Counted from the first letter of the stretch, positions 47,107-57,666 are shown. The stretch: DNA of 64,000 bases from Akebia trifoliata (GCA_017979445.1 CM030718.1:23679021-23743020); one strand, 5' to 3'. Notes: generated by a model from the sequence alone, not told the origin. Numbers and translations are program-made.

Positions 47107-47520
47107 TAAGAATCCCCATTTGCATGACTTGCAAATGTGGCTTTGGTCCTATTTAGAAGTTGCATACAGAAATATTGGGGAAGTTGGCTGAGATATTTTC
47201 TTTTGTTAATTTATTAATTGTTTCCTTGTAATTGAAATAGTCAAGTGGTAGTTAGTTATTAAATGTAAAGAGTTGCTAGAAGCTCTCCTAGTATTTAGTT
47301 CCACTAGTCAGAGTTGCTGAAAGCTCTCCTAGTATTCAGTTCCATTAGTTAGAGTTGCTGAAAGCTCTCCCTTTTATTAGGGGTTATTGTTGTAATAATT
47401 GTGGCCTATTTAGGTTCACTCCTCAACAAAATAAAGTACTATGAGCTTGAATACGAATTACTCCCCCAAACCTCTGTTCTTCTTCTTCTCTTCTCTTCTC
47501 AAAAAAATTCTTCCTTATCA
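47104..47520 (+). repeat. 3' LTR of the chromovirus
   Basis: 417 bp, preceded by a purine-rich 'ttagggggatggat' tract that also encodes the end of pol. Confidence 0.9.
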
Positions 47521-48097
47521 CATCACAAACTGGTTATATATTGGACTTCAACATCATTTTCTTTTCTTATTTTAGTTATCTTGGGATGAAAGATTGTGAA
47601 TCTATGGCCATCCATTTTGTTGTTTCACCCAAATGGTATGCTTGATGACACATGGAATTACAAGAAATAAATGGCTTAAACATTAATTTATGATATTGTG
47701 TTGCATTGAATAATTAGCTAGTCTTACCCAAATATATGGTTCGAAATATTTTTATTTATTTTATATACGTTGGGTATCTAAACCTCTTAGAGTACCTGAC
47801 TAATCTAATAAGGCACACATGCCACCCTTCCACATGTACCAGGTTTACTAGGATAAATCCTATCATTGGCCACCAAGAGTGGGTATCGAACTTAGTACCT
47901 CTAGCTTCCTAAGGCATGGTCCTGGCCACATCATCAACCCCTCATTGTTTAGGGTTTGTGAGATCATAAATTAAATGGAGAAAACAAAAGGAAACAAACA
48001 TACGAAGAAGATCACGTTCATTCGTTCATCAAACCACTGAGACATTTACCTTATGCATATGTTGCATAATCAGCTATTGTGTTATATATATCCCAAC
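47521..48097. repeat. Continuation of the copy D 3' flank
   Basis: 'aactggttatatattggacttcaacatcattttc' and 'ttatcttgggatgaaag' match the copy A flank at 2836-3130. This shows where the locus resumes after the gypsy insertion. No gene. Confidence 0.6.
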
Positions 48098-48199
48098 CAC
48101 TACGTGAAAATCCAAATTTTAACCCAAAAAAACTGATGGTCCTGGCCCGTCAAATTTTAACGCCAAAATTCCGCGGCCTTCGGACCACGTTTCCCATCT

Positions 48200-48392
48200 C
48201 GCCCTCGGTCTCTCACTCTCATTGTCTGTCTCTCGATCTCATCTCTCTCTCTCACAATCATCGATCGATCGACCTCTTCATATCTATCTCTCACAGTCTC
48301 TTTCGATCGATCGACCTCGCTCTTTATCTCTTTCTATCTCGATTGATCGACCTCTTCATCTCTTTCTCACAGTCGTTCTCTTGATCGATCGA

Positions 48393-48433
<41 letters not shown>

Positions 48434-48700
48434 GTCTCTCTTTCGATCTATCTCCGTCGATAGATCTCATCTCCCACTCTATTTGATCGATCTCTCTTTC
48501 GATCTGTCTCCCTCGATAGATATCTCTCACTTTCATATCTCTCTGACGCAATCGCAATCGGATTTGAAGTCTCTAGGGTTTCGATTTCTCTCACGCAATC
48601 AGATTGAACTCTCTAAGGTTTTGATCTCTGTCACAATCCATCGTCATAGATTGGAAGCTGAGTTTCTGCTAAGGTGTTCTCACTATTCAAGGTATGATCA
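48200..48700 (+). other. TC-rich leader-like segment of the CACTA element
   Basis: Many (TC)n runs and repeated 'gatcgatcgacctc' words, then 'ctctctagggtttcgatttctctc' and a splice-donor-like 'tattcaag|gtatga' at about 48692. This looks like a captured plant 5' UTR and first intron donor. The Ser/Arg-rich open frames here are products of the repeats, not genes. Confidence 0.4.
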
Positions 48701-50198
48701 ACTGTAAATCTTGATTTGAAGAGAATCGACTGTAAATTCGATGATGATTTGTTGGTTTACTAGTGCGTCTTACGATTCAATATATCTTCGATTCTTTTAG
48801 TGAGTCATTTTGTTTTATTTTGATGTTTTAATGGTGGATTCTATGAGGATTATGAGGGTTTGGATATGAAATTGTAAGATTATTCTGTTTTGTTGAGGTT
48901 TTAAAGGTATATGACCTGGAAAGTTGCGTTTTTGGTTAATTTTTGTCGTACAATGAACATCTTTTAGTGTTTTCAGGTGTTTGTTGATCTTCTAAAGCAA
49001 TCGTTTTGGTTCTATTTTTTGCTTCTGTGAATTTGGTTTCCAAATGTTGAATTAGATGGTCAGATTCTTGAGAAATCATAGCCATGTAGATTGTAGATTG
49101 GACTTTTGTTATAGGTTTCATCAAAGTGTATAATCTGCCTAGTTTCATGGATAAAAGAGAATAAAAAGAACTGTTGGGGATAAAAATATATAATTTTTTC
49201 TTCCCTTGTTAGTCTTCTTTAATCCAATTTAGTCATATAGGTAGTTCAGTTATTATGGTTAAGCTTCACTTTAAATCTTTCACACTTTTTTCAACTGGTA
49301 GTTATGTTGATTTGAGCCAAACATAGAAGGTCATGGTTTCTTTTTGTCCATCTTTTGATGATTTTAACACCATGTCTTCTATTCATTTCTGAAATGCTAC
49401 ATTAGACAAAGTCAGAAGAATATACAAGTGATTATGTTTTTATTAGATGTACAAGTATTTTTTATATTCCTAAAATCTATATTTATTTATCATATTGTGC
49501 AAGTTATGAAAAAGCTCTAGGTGCTCATTTGAACCTGGGCATTGAATGAAGAAACAAGTGACATATGGAAATACTCTTTAAACTTAGCATCAACATCCAA
49601 TTTCATCAGTGATAGATTTTGAGATTGGCCAAGTGAGTTGTATCTCAGCTGTGAACATTTGTCAGGCCAACAATATCCTTGACTTTGTGCAAATGAGTGG
49701 GAAGCCTTTTAGTTGAAAATTCCAGATGCCTCCTTTGCAAATGAGGCACAGTTGTTGATTGATGATTAATCATCTTACAGGTAACCATAGTTTCAAAGTA
49801 TTATTAGTCATTTTTTGGCTAGGGAATCAATTCCATATTTGGTTTCTATAAACGCCTCGTGGGAGTCTGTTGACCTTATGATCTATCGCCCCACAATCAC
49901 CATTCAAACTCATTACTATGATATGTGAATACTTGAGTCTTTTTATATTTTATTTTAACATGGCTTGCTTCTAGAATGATCTATAATCTATAAAGATGGG
50001 GAGATTGAATACAATCCGTTCCATATAATTTTGGATGATGAAGGGGAGGTGTATTTTTGGTTTGCTATTTGCAACAGACAATATAGGTGATTCCTTTCTC
50101 TTTTTCCCAATAGATACATTCATGCATTCATACAAACCCTCCATGTATATGTACATATGACTGTATTAGTTGTAATTGAGTTTTAATGCTCATCTTAG
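48701..50198. other. CACTA interior, mostly intron-like
   Basis: T-rich, intron-like sequence. An open stretch at 49984-50093 reads SIIYKDGEIEYNPFHIILDD...; it follows an AG at about 49975 and may be another captured exon of an unrecognised gene. Another exon-like piece, FEIGQVSCISAVNICQANNI, is near 49618. Neither could be assigned. Confidence 0.35.
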
Positions 50199-50283
50199 GT
50201 TGTGTACGGCCTACAATTTGGGGACTAGGCGTGGCACATTTGTGCTTGAAATGGTTTCCACATTTGAGAAGGCTTTTGGGAAA
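50199..50283 (+). pseudogene. UDP-glucose 4-epimerase exon fragment
   Basis: Between acceptor 'catcttag' and donor 'gtgagta' the sequence encodes [22 protein letters not shown], the highly conserved C-terminal part of plant UDP-glucose 4-epimerase (UGE). That enzyme interconverts UDP-Glc and UDP-Gal for cell-wall and lipid galactose. The start of the exon, expected as GCV-AYNLGT, carries a small indel that changes frame. The conserved GTG.GT motif has Arg for Gly. Only this single exon is present, so it is a captured fragment, not a gene. Confidence 0.8.
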
Positions 50284-51105
50284 GTGAGTATTGTCTTGGT
50301 GTTCCAACTATAACTTTTGTTTATTTACCATGTAAGCACGGTGACACGGGTACTTGACAATCCTCTCCAAACATTCACAGGGCACATAAATGTAAAGGTG
50401 CTCATCATATTGAATTAAGATTCTCGATTCTCATAGTGTAAATTTGTTTCTTCTATGACTTTAGTTCAAGTTTGTTGCCAATGTATCTCTGTTAATTTGT
50501 TATATTTTTTAAACTTGTTGGAGGTTATGGTGACACGTATCTGATAATAGCTAGAAACTTGACATTACTGTAACCACTACCATAAATTTTCAACTTCCTT
50601 TCCTATTTTTGCCTAATATTTGTTATATTTTTCATCATTTACTCATTTATTTAACTTCTCTAGTTTTATTCAATTTCCTCATTTATTTGTTTGAATTGGC
50701 ATTGTTAAATCTTTGATTTTGTGATGTGGGGAACTAGATTATTAAGCTTGTGTTTAGTTTGCTTGGGTATTTATCTTCATGCAATGTATGAATTTCCTTG
50801 TTTCCCCCTGCTTTGTATGCTTTGTTTTGATGTAATGAGACACATTTTGTTTTGCTATGTTTTTTTGTCTCCCATAAGTTTAGCTGATTCCTATGATGAG
50901 CTATGATTTTTTCTGTTCCTCATTGGGTGGGGCCATATGTACTCTTAGCTGCGCACATGTGCTAATCTGGTAGCCTTCTTTTGGATTCCAACCCTATTAG
51001 CTTAAGATAGTTGTGCGATGCGTGTCAGTTCCTAGTTAACTGAATTATTTCTTTAGGTGACTCATGTGCCATTACCTTAACATTCTCTTGTTATTATTGG
51101 TGTAG

Positions 51106-51219
51106 CGAGCTTCGCTTGACAAGGATAAATCTTTTGAGCCATTCAGACAACAAGCTGAAGATTTCATGTGCAGCATTCTACCAAATTCTCCCTCTTCAAC
51201 TACCCAATACACAGCAGGT
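51106..51219 (+). pseudogene. GH9 endo-1,4-beta-glucanase exon fragment
   Basis: Between acceptor 'ttggtgtag' and donor 'gtaagaa', one clean frame reads [19 protein letters not shown] then [18 protein letters not shown]. This is the segment of plant glycosyl hydrolase family 9 endo-glucanases just before the YTPGGLL(F/Y)K motif; here the Pro is Ala. Family 9 enzymes act on cellulose or xyloglucan in the wall. No neighbouring GH9 exon was seen, so it is a captured single exon. Confidence 0.75.
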
Positions 51220-51230
51220 AAGAATCACTC

Positions 51231-51293
51231 TATCATGTGCTCAAGTTATAATTTAACAAGTTTTTAGTTTTAATTTTTAAATCTACTCTAGAA
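51231..51293. repeat. Direct repeat flanking the BCKDH exon, left
   Basis: 'atcatgtgctcaagttataa' through 'taaatctactctaga' is nearly identical to 52258-52321. The pair brackets the BCKDH exon. Confidence 0.75.
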
Positions 51294-51460
51294 TAAAGTG
51301 AACTTGGTCTTTTTCAGCACATCGTTCATAGCCAGTTGAGATGGGATACAGTTTGTTCTTGAGGTCACTAATTGGAAATGATTAGATAATATAGTTCACA
51401 TGGATATTCAATGTTGACATCTTCATGTAAATTAAAATTAAATAATTTTTCTTTTTTCAG

Positions 51461-51572
51461 TGCTTACGTATTTGGAGAAGATGTAAGCTTTGGTGGGGTT
51501 TTCCGGTGCACAACAGGATTGACCGATCGATTTGGTAAAAACAGGGTTGTTAATACACTTCTTTGCGAACAG
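51461..51572 (+). pseudogene. Branched-chain 2-oxoacid dehydrogenase E1-beta exon
   Basis: Between acceptor 'cttttttcag' and donor 'gtattgt' the frame reads [20 protein letters not shown], then RFGKNRV and the LCEQ end. This is a signature stretch of the E1-beta subunit of the mitochondrial branched-chain 2-oxoacid dehydrogenase complex (Leu/Ile/Val breakdown). The wild-type NTPLCEQ is NTLLCEQ here. Only one exon is present. It lies in the same orientation as the neighbouring captured exons. Confidence 0.85.
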
Positions 51573-52257
51573 GTATTGTATGACCTCATTAGCTTTAGCT
51601 GTAGTAAAAGTGTTTATTAGAGGCAGTTGATATGGAGACTGTTTCTTCAACACATTTGCATTGGTGTGAATTGGGATGGACAGTTATGTCTACATGTGTG
51701 TTCAAACTTTTTAATTCGACTTGGGTCACTTTTAGTTCAGTGCGATTGGGTTCAAATTTTATTGTTCCGTTCTGAATATTTATGCAAGCACAAGTCCTTT
51801 TTGTCATGTAATGTTGTGAACCATGAGTATTGCCTTGTCAGAAGTTGTTGTTCATTAGTAAAATTATTTTGGACCTTTTGTCTTCTTTAGTGTTGCCTAC
51901 TTGCCATCATGTGTTGCTTCTGCGCGCGTGTAACTGCCACATGATTTGGCATGACGAGCATGACGATGACACAGTGAATCTGCTTGGGTGGGTGTCTTGT
52001 GTGTGTTGCAGGGTTCATGTCGGCAACATATGTAAGTAGTAGGATTGAGTTAAGAATGCAAGATATAGAGAGAATTGGTTGCATGGATTTTATAGGGGAA
52101 GCTAAGTAATGGAAGTGGCATTTTGGAAAGGTTGGTTGTTGAGGTGATCATTAGATTTCCTGTTTGTTTAATGGCTCTAAACTAATTTCCTGTTTGATTT
52201 ATGTTATCCAGGTTAGATCAAGACCACGTGAAGGTTTTAATTGGTATGCATTTCACA

Positions 52258-52321
52258 TATCATGCACTCAAAGTTATAATTTAACAAGTTTTTAGTTTTA
52301 ATTTTTAAATCTGCTCTAGAG
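52258..52321. repeat. Direct repeat flanking the BCKDH exon, right
   Basis: Second copy of 51231-51293 (aagttataatttaacaagtt...taaatctgctctaga). Confidence 0.75.
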
Positions 52322-52823
52322 CATGATCCTTAGATGGTAGACTATGCAAAGAGTACAATTAAATCTATGTTGCGTGGACTTTTATAAAAGGGTCAAGTTT
52401 CCGCATTGGACGTGTCAGATTTTGACACACACAGACAGATGTATATATATATATATAAAGTTTCATACTGTCTTAGAATTTTTTATGAGTGTTTGCAATA
52501 CATATATATTGACTAACGGAATTTGTTGTACAAATCACAGATGACAGCAAATGCATTGGCAGAGAGCGCAGATGAGTGTCTAGCAAATGGTATGGACTCA
52601 TTTATATAGCTTGAAAGGTGACTTGTAATAGTATCATTAGCAATAACCCAAAGGCACCCTAAGTGTTACCAAAAACTTGGAGCTTGTTTTATGCTACAAC
52701 TCGTTACCTATTTATAGGACAACTCAACTACCCATCTACTTGACCATACAGTTCAATGCCCTACAATGCTGAAGCAGTTTTTTATGGTTTAGTTCTTTAA
52801 CGTTAATTGTTCTCTTGGACCAG

Positions 52824-52893
52824 GCAATGCTGAATCCTGACTTCCATAAACGGCCAATTGCAGAAGCTGTATTGAATCATCGGTGCATGACTG
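52824..52893 (+). pseudogene. Protein-kinase-like exon fragment (tentative)
   Basis: Acceptor 'cttggaccag' and donor 'gtactg' bound a frame reading AMLNPDFHKRPIAEAVLNH. The pattern M(L/D)xPDxxxRP(T/S)AxxxLxH fits kinase subdomain XI with its invariant Arg. It is too short for a subfamily call. Gene fragment, if real. Confidence 0.4.
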
Positions 52894-53198
52894 GTACTGT
52901 TCTATTTGGGCTGAAATCTGAAAATTTAAGATAATTTTTCTTCTACTTACCACATATAATTCAGTAAAAAAGGTTTATGCTTCGTTTGCCCGTAGAATGA
53001 AGTTCTTATATTATCATTCTTAAGTGTAAAGGGTCCATCTGTCTCCCCTTTAGTAAATAGAAGTTTAGTCTATAAAGTTTCACTCAATATACTTTTTCTT
53101 TGATTCTATTTATTCTAAAACCTTTGGACTCCAAAACATCTCTCTAGAGTTCTATTGTTATGTTGACTCCTTTCATATTATCATCTCTTACCCTAAAG

Positions 53199-53290
53199 CG
53201 AGATTCTATTGGTACACCAACTTTTACTTTAGCACACCAATAAACTTTTACTTGGTGTGTTATAAGTAAAAGTTGGTGTGCTAATATAAG
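53199..53290. repeat. Small hairpin inside the CACTA element
   Basis: 'ttagcacaccaa' and 'ccaacttttactt' pair with 'aagtaaaagttggtgtgctaa'. Confidence 0.5.
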
Positions 53291-53550
53291 CTCTCTTAGA
53301 GAAGTTAGGCATACACTTAAAGGAGATACCTGTTGTAAATAAATTATGATTGAAAATTTATTAGTCAACTTATGATTTGTTCAAAGTGGCAATTTAAATT
53401 GATACATTTGGTAGGCAGTGAGTGGTATTCTAGAGGTAGCATTTTATAGAGAGAAGGTTATTCCCTGCCATTTGAAGCCAGTGGAAAGGCAATCTAGGAT
53501 CTTCAAAGACAAAGTGACTCGTGAAGGCATATAAGAATCATTTGTCTCTC

Positions 53551-53626
53551 TCATTTGTAGGTGTTCTAGCGTGGAAATTATTGATGTCTATTATTGGGTT
53601 GGACGTAAGTATTGAGTACTAATGCA
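53551..53626. repeat. Direct repeat flanking the UXE exons, left
   Basis: 'catttgtaggtgttctagcg' to 'tattgagtactaatgca' recurs at 54615-54690 with few changes. Confidence 0.8.
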
Positions 53627-54089
53627 TAGCTAGAATCAATCCACTCATTGATTTTAGGGTGCATGTAAAATTTTTCTGTTTAGGATCCCAAAATCCCATT
53701 GAAATGAGAGGGTCCTAGCTTGTAAAAGGAAGTAGTATACATATATGTAAGTTTAATTCAAAACTTTTAAGAGAATAAAAATACTATCTTTTGCTTAGTT
53801 TCAAATATATGAAAAATGTTTTATGTATCTTTTTTTCTAGTATTGTTCTAGAGAAGTGGCTTTAAGCTCCTTTTTTACCTGGAAATTGATTCACATGTTA
53901 TCCAACAACTCTCTCTCTCTCTCATTTTTTAAGAGAATTAGATTACTTGAGTCTTGACATTGTCTTTTGCTTGAGCCCACTTTAATAAGTTATTAAAGCT
54001 ACACATCTCATAGCATAGTAGCCCTTCATAATAAACTTCCTGACTCTGCTGCAAGTATTATCATAATATTACATCAAACTCATTGGTAG

Positions 54090-54196
54090 TACTGGAAGCA
54101 ATGGCAGCATATGGTGTAAACACGTTGATTTATTCTAGTACCTGTGCAACATATGGAGAGCCTGAAAAGATGCCCATTACCGAACAAACTCCTCAG
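54090..54196 (+). pseudogene. UDP-arabinose 4-epimerase (MUR4/UXE-type) exon 1 of 2
   Basis: After acceptor 'cattggtag' the frame reads [20 protein letters not shown], then [16 protein letters not shown], ending at donor 'gtgaata'. YSSTCATYG carries the Ser/Thr of the extended short-chain dehydrogenase catalytic triad. The match is to plant Golgi UDP-arabinose/UDP-xylose 4-epimerases, which make UDP-arabinose for wall polymers. The frame is intact and the splice site agrees with the next exon. Confidence 0.85.
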
Positions 54197-54452
54197 GTGA
54201 ATACTCAAAATACAACTTGTGTGTTGTGGACTCACTCCAATATTGGTATCGTCATTATTATTAGACTTATCCCAACCACATGGGCTTGACTGCATTGGTC
54301 GTGTTCTTCCTTTTAGTTCTAGCTATAGCCATGTCTTTCAGTAAAATAGCGTGGACTTTGATAGTGTGAAATTTTCTTTTTTGGGAAGGCAAGAAAATAG
54401 AGAAGTTGCATTCTAATACAACTGATATCTCTACCTATTCATGTGTATTCAG

Positions 54453-54547
54453 GTCCCTATCAACCCATATGGAAAAGCCAAGAAGATGGCTGAAGACATC
54501 ATCCTGGATTTCTCGAGGAATTCCGACATGGCTGTCATGATACTAAG
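54453..54547 (+). pseudogene. UDP-arabinose 4-epimerase exon 2 of 2
   Basis: Acceptor 'gtgtattcag' leads to [20 protein letters not shown] then [12 protein letters not shown], with a donor after 'atactaag'. YGKAK holds the catalytic Tyr-x-x-x-Lys. It is correctly spliced in frame to the previous exon across a 256-bp intron, so this is a genomic (unspliced) capture of two adjacent exons. The following exon, with the conserved YFNVIG motif, is absent; a direct repeat follows instead. Confidence 0.85.
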
Positions 54548-54614
54548 GTTGGGTGATTTGGAAACATAATACTTACATATTTGTCTCAATTGAGTGATGT
54601 CATTTAAATCTTGT

Positions 54615-54690
54615 TCATTTGTAGGTGTTCAAGCGTGGAAATTATTGAGGTCTATTATTGGGTTGGCCGTGAGCATTGAGTACTAATGCA
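54615..54690. repeat. Direct repeat flanking the UXE exons, right
   Basis: Second copy of 53551-53626, starting 68 bp after the truncated UXE exon. Confidence 0.8.
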
Positions 54691-55079
54691 GATTGTGTTT
54701 TTCGTTGCTGCGATGGGAGAAGTTTGGTTAATGGGTGTGTTCTGGGCAGATTCTAGTTGAAGACAAGGGGCATTTAGGTCTTTTCATGTTGCTAGTTGGG
54801 GTTTAGGTATGAAAGGCATTACGATCATTTATTTCTGATCGTGTTTTATTTGTAAGTAATTATGTGATTCAATTTCATTTGTTAGTGTCGAATTGCTTCT
54901 ATTAGAGCTTGTTTAATAATGAAATTTAAATTTATAATATGAATTTTGAGTTGTTTAGCTTAATTTGGAGCTTGTTTTATGATTTTTCTTTTGTTTTTTA
55001 ATTTTTTTGATTTTTTTATTATTATTTCGTTTATTGTGATTGGTGAATTAGAGGACCATGCTATTATTTGTTAAACTTC

Positions 55080-55277
55080 CAAATTCGACGGTCATACTCT
55101 ATAGAATTTTTTTTATTTTTTTTGAAGTTCATTATCCAATAATTTGATAGTCTAGGGCCGTCAAAAAAAATATTCTACAAGAAAATATTTGACAGGCATA
55201 TTTGACGGAAGGGTCCGTCAAATTTTGAGAAATTTGACGGGCTAAGACCGTCAAATATGGGCTTTTTTCACATAGTG
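55080..55277. repeat. 3' subterminal repeats and TIR of the CACTA element
   Basis: Multiple direct and inverted TTTGACGG / CCGTCAAA words (for example 55185-55255), then the terminal TTTTTTCACATAGTG. Such arrays bind the element's regulatory transposase protein in known En/Spm elements. Confidence 0.75.
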
Positions 55278-55545
55278 AACGAAAGATCCTCATAATCAAA
55301 TTTGACACAATTCTTAATGATGTTGAACTCTGCTATATCAAATTGTAAAAATTTACCATAATACCAAATGTTTTTATACTAATTGTTGCGAAGCATAAGG
55401 AGAAATTGTTATTTTCTTGTTCCTATTAGCATTAGTTGATGGACCAAAAAACATGGGGTGGGGTATTTTTGTAAAGTGTTGGCTCAAAATTGGTTCTCAT
55501 TATTATTTCCAACGCCGATTCAATGACAATGGACATTAGAAAGAT

Positions 55546-55924
55546 GGGTCCCTTTCAGCAACAAACATTTTGGCAAACATTTTGGCAAAACATTTTTCAA
55601 AACATGGGTTAGAGGTTTTGGAATGGGCTGATTTTTGGCGAGGATGATCTCTACGGTGAGGAGATCATCCTCACCAAAAATCAGCCCATTCCAAAACTTC
55701 TAGCCCCATGTTTACAGGTTGAAGAATCGTGGACCGTCCATTTTTTGTAAACCATTTTTGATGGGTTAGAAGTTTTGGAATGGGCTGATTTTTGGTGATG
55801 ATGATCTCCTCACCGAAGAGATCATCCTCAACAAAAATCAGCCCATTCCAAAACCTGCAACCCATATTTTGAAAAATGTTTTGCCAAAATGTTTGTCAAA
55901 ATGTTTGTTGCTGAACATTTCCCT
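55546..55924. mobile_element. MITE family M, complete copy with 8-bp duplication
   Basis: Flanked by AGAAAGAT (55538-55545 and 55925-55932). The ends contain 'ttcagcaacaaacattttgg' and its inverse. The body is two hairpins built on 'tggaatgggctgatttttgg' and 'ccaaaaatcagcccattcca'. The 8-bp duplication suggests hAT. It is the best-defined member of a family with at least six partial copies here. Confidence 0.75.
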
Positions 55925-55932
55925 AGAAAGAT

Positions 55933-56460
55933 ATAGGTGCGACATCGACATCAACATCATCATCCAATCTTTGTATAGAACCTTTCAAGTTGACTAATTT
56001 AATTTAATCTACCATTTTCCTTATTCTTGTGGGAGGAATTATATTGATATTATTCTATTGGAAATACCCTTTATTACAAATCAAAAGAAGCTCTCTCTCC
56101 TCATTCATTTTTTTCATGCACCAAGCTCAGTATCATTTTCCTTGCTACGTTAATACATATAGGAGGAATCTCAAAACTTGGTTAAGTTGATTGGATGGAT
56201 TTCTAGGTGAATCGATATACAAACTTAGAAAGAGTGGTTAACAAGCTCAGTATCATTTTCCTTGCTACGTTAATACATATAGGAGGAATCTCAAAACTTG
56301 GTTGAGTTGATTAGATGGAGTTCTAGGTGAATCGATATACAAACTCAGAAAGAGTGGATAACAAGGTTAACTCTGAAATTAATCAAAGCCATATTAGGAT
56401 ACGAGTCGATTTACATATTTTATATCTAATAGTTTTCTAGAAAGTAAAAATAAATAAATA
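55933..56460. repeat. Unit flank with a 120-bp tandem duplication
   Basis: 56030-56220 matches 32330-32520. The stretch from 'caagctcagtatcattttcc' (56122) is repeated at 56242 with a few differences, ending near 56365. No gene. Confidence 0.65.
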
Positions 56461-56504
56461 AATAATAATAAAAAAATAAAGTATTTTAATTTTAAAATAT
56501 TAAA

Positions 56505-56650
56505 TTTAGCATTGGGCTAATTTTTTGTGAGGATGATCTCTATTGTAAGGAGATCATCCTCACAAAAAATCAGCCCAATCTGAAACTTCTAACCCCATCA
56601 AAATTTATTTACAATTTAACAGTAAAAAAATTGATGGTCCACAATTCTAA
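56505..56650. repeat. MITE family M fragment
   Basis: 'gattgggcta..gaggatgatctctattgtaagg' pairs with 'agatcatcctcacaaaaaatcagcccaatc'. Confidence 0.5.
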
Positions 56651-57388
56651 ATCCCTTTTCAACTCTGCAAAATGAAATACAATGGTTGGGATTTATTTGT
56701 CTATACATATTCCATGATTCTATAATTGGATTTAATCTTTTAATGGTCAGGATCATATGTTTTTTCATGAGCCATTTGATTCATGAGGGTGACTAATTGG
56801 TCATGGCATCTCATCTTGTTCAATAACGATGTTGATTCGGTATCGGACAACTTTTAAAACCATGACCAGACCCTGGCCCTTAAGTTTTTGAGTGGCCAAG
56901 AAAGAATTACAATAGGATTTTCCCCACTTAAAGGGAATCATTTTCTACAAGGTCATATCAGCTACACAACTGCAAATATTTATGGGGATGTGCAGATGTG
57001 TATTCCAAGGCAAAAAATCTATGGTTCTAACACATGCCACGTCAGGAGAATATTTTGAGTATGCCATGTGGGGGAGTCGATGATCACGACTCTTTAGCTA
57101 CAAGGATCAAATAAGAGTAGAAATTTTTTTGTGTGAAACAAATATTTGTCAGGGGCAATTAAGAGTGAATTTTTAATTTTTAATTTTTTTTGTGGGGGTA
57201 ATGGTTGCTGATTTTTTTATCTACCCCTAATATATGTCGAAATAATTCATTAATCTACAGACTTTTAAAATTCTTGTGGGGGCAAGTACCCCCACTGTAA
57301 ATCCGCCCCCTGCTTTTTCCTATTAGCATTAGTTATTGAATTTAAAAAGATGGGGTGCAGTATTTTTATAAGAGCGTTGATTTTGTAA

Positions 57389-57525
57389 CTCAACCTAATG
57401 TGGTAAGTGCAAGAATCGTAGATTTTTTTCCCTCGGAATACAAACTGCACATATATTATGGGGATGTGCAATTGTGTATCCCTAGGGAAAAATCTTCGAT
57501 TCTTGCAGGGTACACGTCAGTTGAG
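57389..57525. repeat. Foldback MITE-like element
   Basis: 'ctcaacctaatgtgg', 'tgcaagaatcgtagatt' and 'tttccctcgg' pair in inverse with 'atcttcgattcttgca' and 'acacgtcagttgag'. Same type as 12660-12799. Confidence 0.6.
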
Positions 57526-57666
57526 TTTTTGAGTCCCCTGTGAAGTTGAATTACAAAATCATTACACTTCTTATTAAGTGTTGACCTAAAGTGGTGCTCA
57601 TTATTTCAAATGATAGATCAATGACATGGATGGGTAGATATCATCATCATCATCAAATCATTAGAT

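Larger units (their letters stand above)
35052..47520 (+). mobile_element. Ty3/gypsy chromovirus LTR retrotransposon
   Basis: Full-length element with 417-bp LTRs, an initiator-Met-type primer site, one fused gag-pol reading frame, and a purine-rich tract before the 3' LTR. The domain order protease, RT, RNase H, integrase, chromodomain defines a Ty3/gypsy chromovirus. Short LTRs and a fused frame suggest a Reina-like lineage (inference). The LTRs differ at a single base (35335 region, C versus T), so the insertion is recent. It is split by a nested LTR element at 36596-43790 and its RT is frameshifted. It inserted in the 3' flank of copy D, which resumes at 47521. The target duplication is not clean: 'catat' precedes the 8-base TGATAAGG at 35042 and 'catca' follows the 3' LTR. 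Confidence 0.9.
48098..55277 (+). mobile_element. CACTA (En/Spm) element carrying host exons (Pack-CACTA)
   Basis: The 5' end CACTACGTGAAAATCC and the 3' end (complement CACTATGTGAAAAAAGCCC) are inverted repeats. Both sides have the duplication AAC (48095-48097 and 55278-55280), as expected for the CACTA superfamily. Subterminal repeats of TTTGACGG/CCGTCAAA are dense in the last 200 bp and present near 48147. No transposase (TNPD/TNPA) motif is seen in 7180 bp, so it is non-autonomous. The interior carries exon fragments of UDP-glucose epimerase, GH9 endo-glucanase, BCKDH E1-beta and UDP-arabinose epimerase genes, plus a kinase-like exon, all on the + strand with splice sites. Confidence 0.88.

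Noticed and set aside
48079..48707. ORFs of 101 and 161 codons rich in SLSLS/IDRP
   Set aside because: Produced by (TC)n and repeated gatcgatcgacc words in the CACTA leader; no protein family resemblance.
50199..54547. A single functional epimerase gene spanning UGE and UXE exons
   Set aside because: The exons come from different subfamilies and are in the wrong order, with unrelated BCKDH and GH9 exons between them; the UGE exon is also frameshifted.
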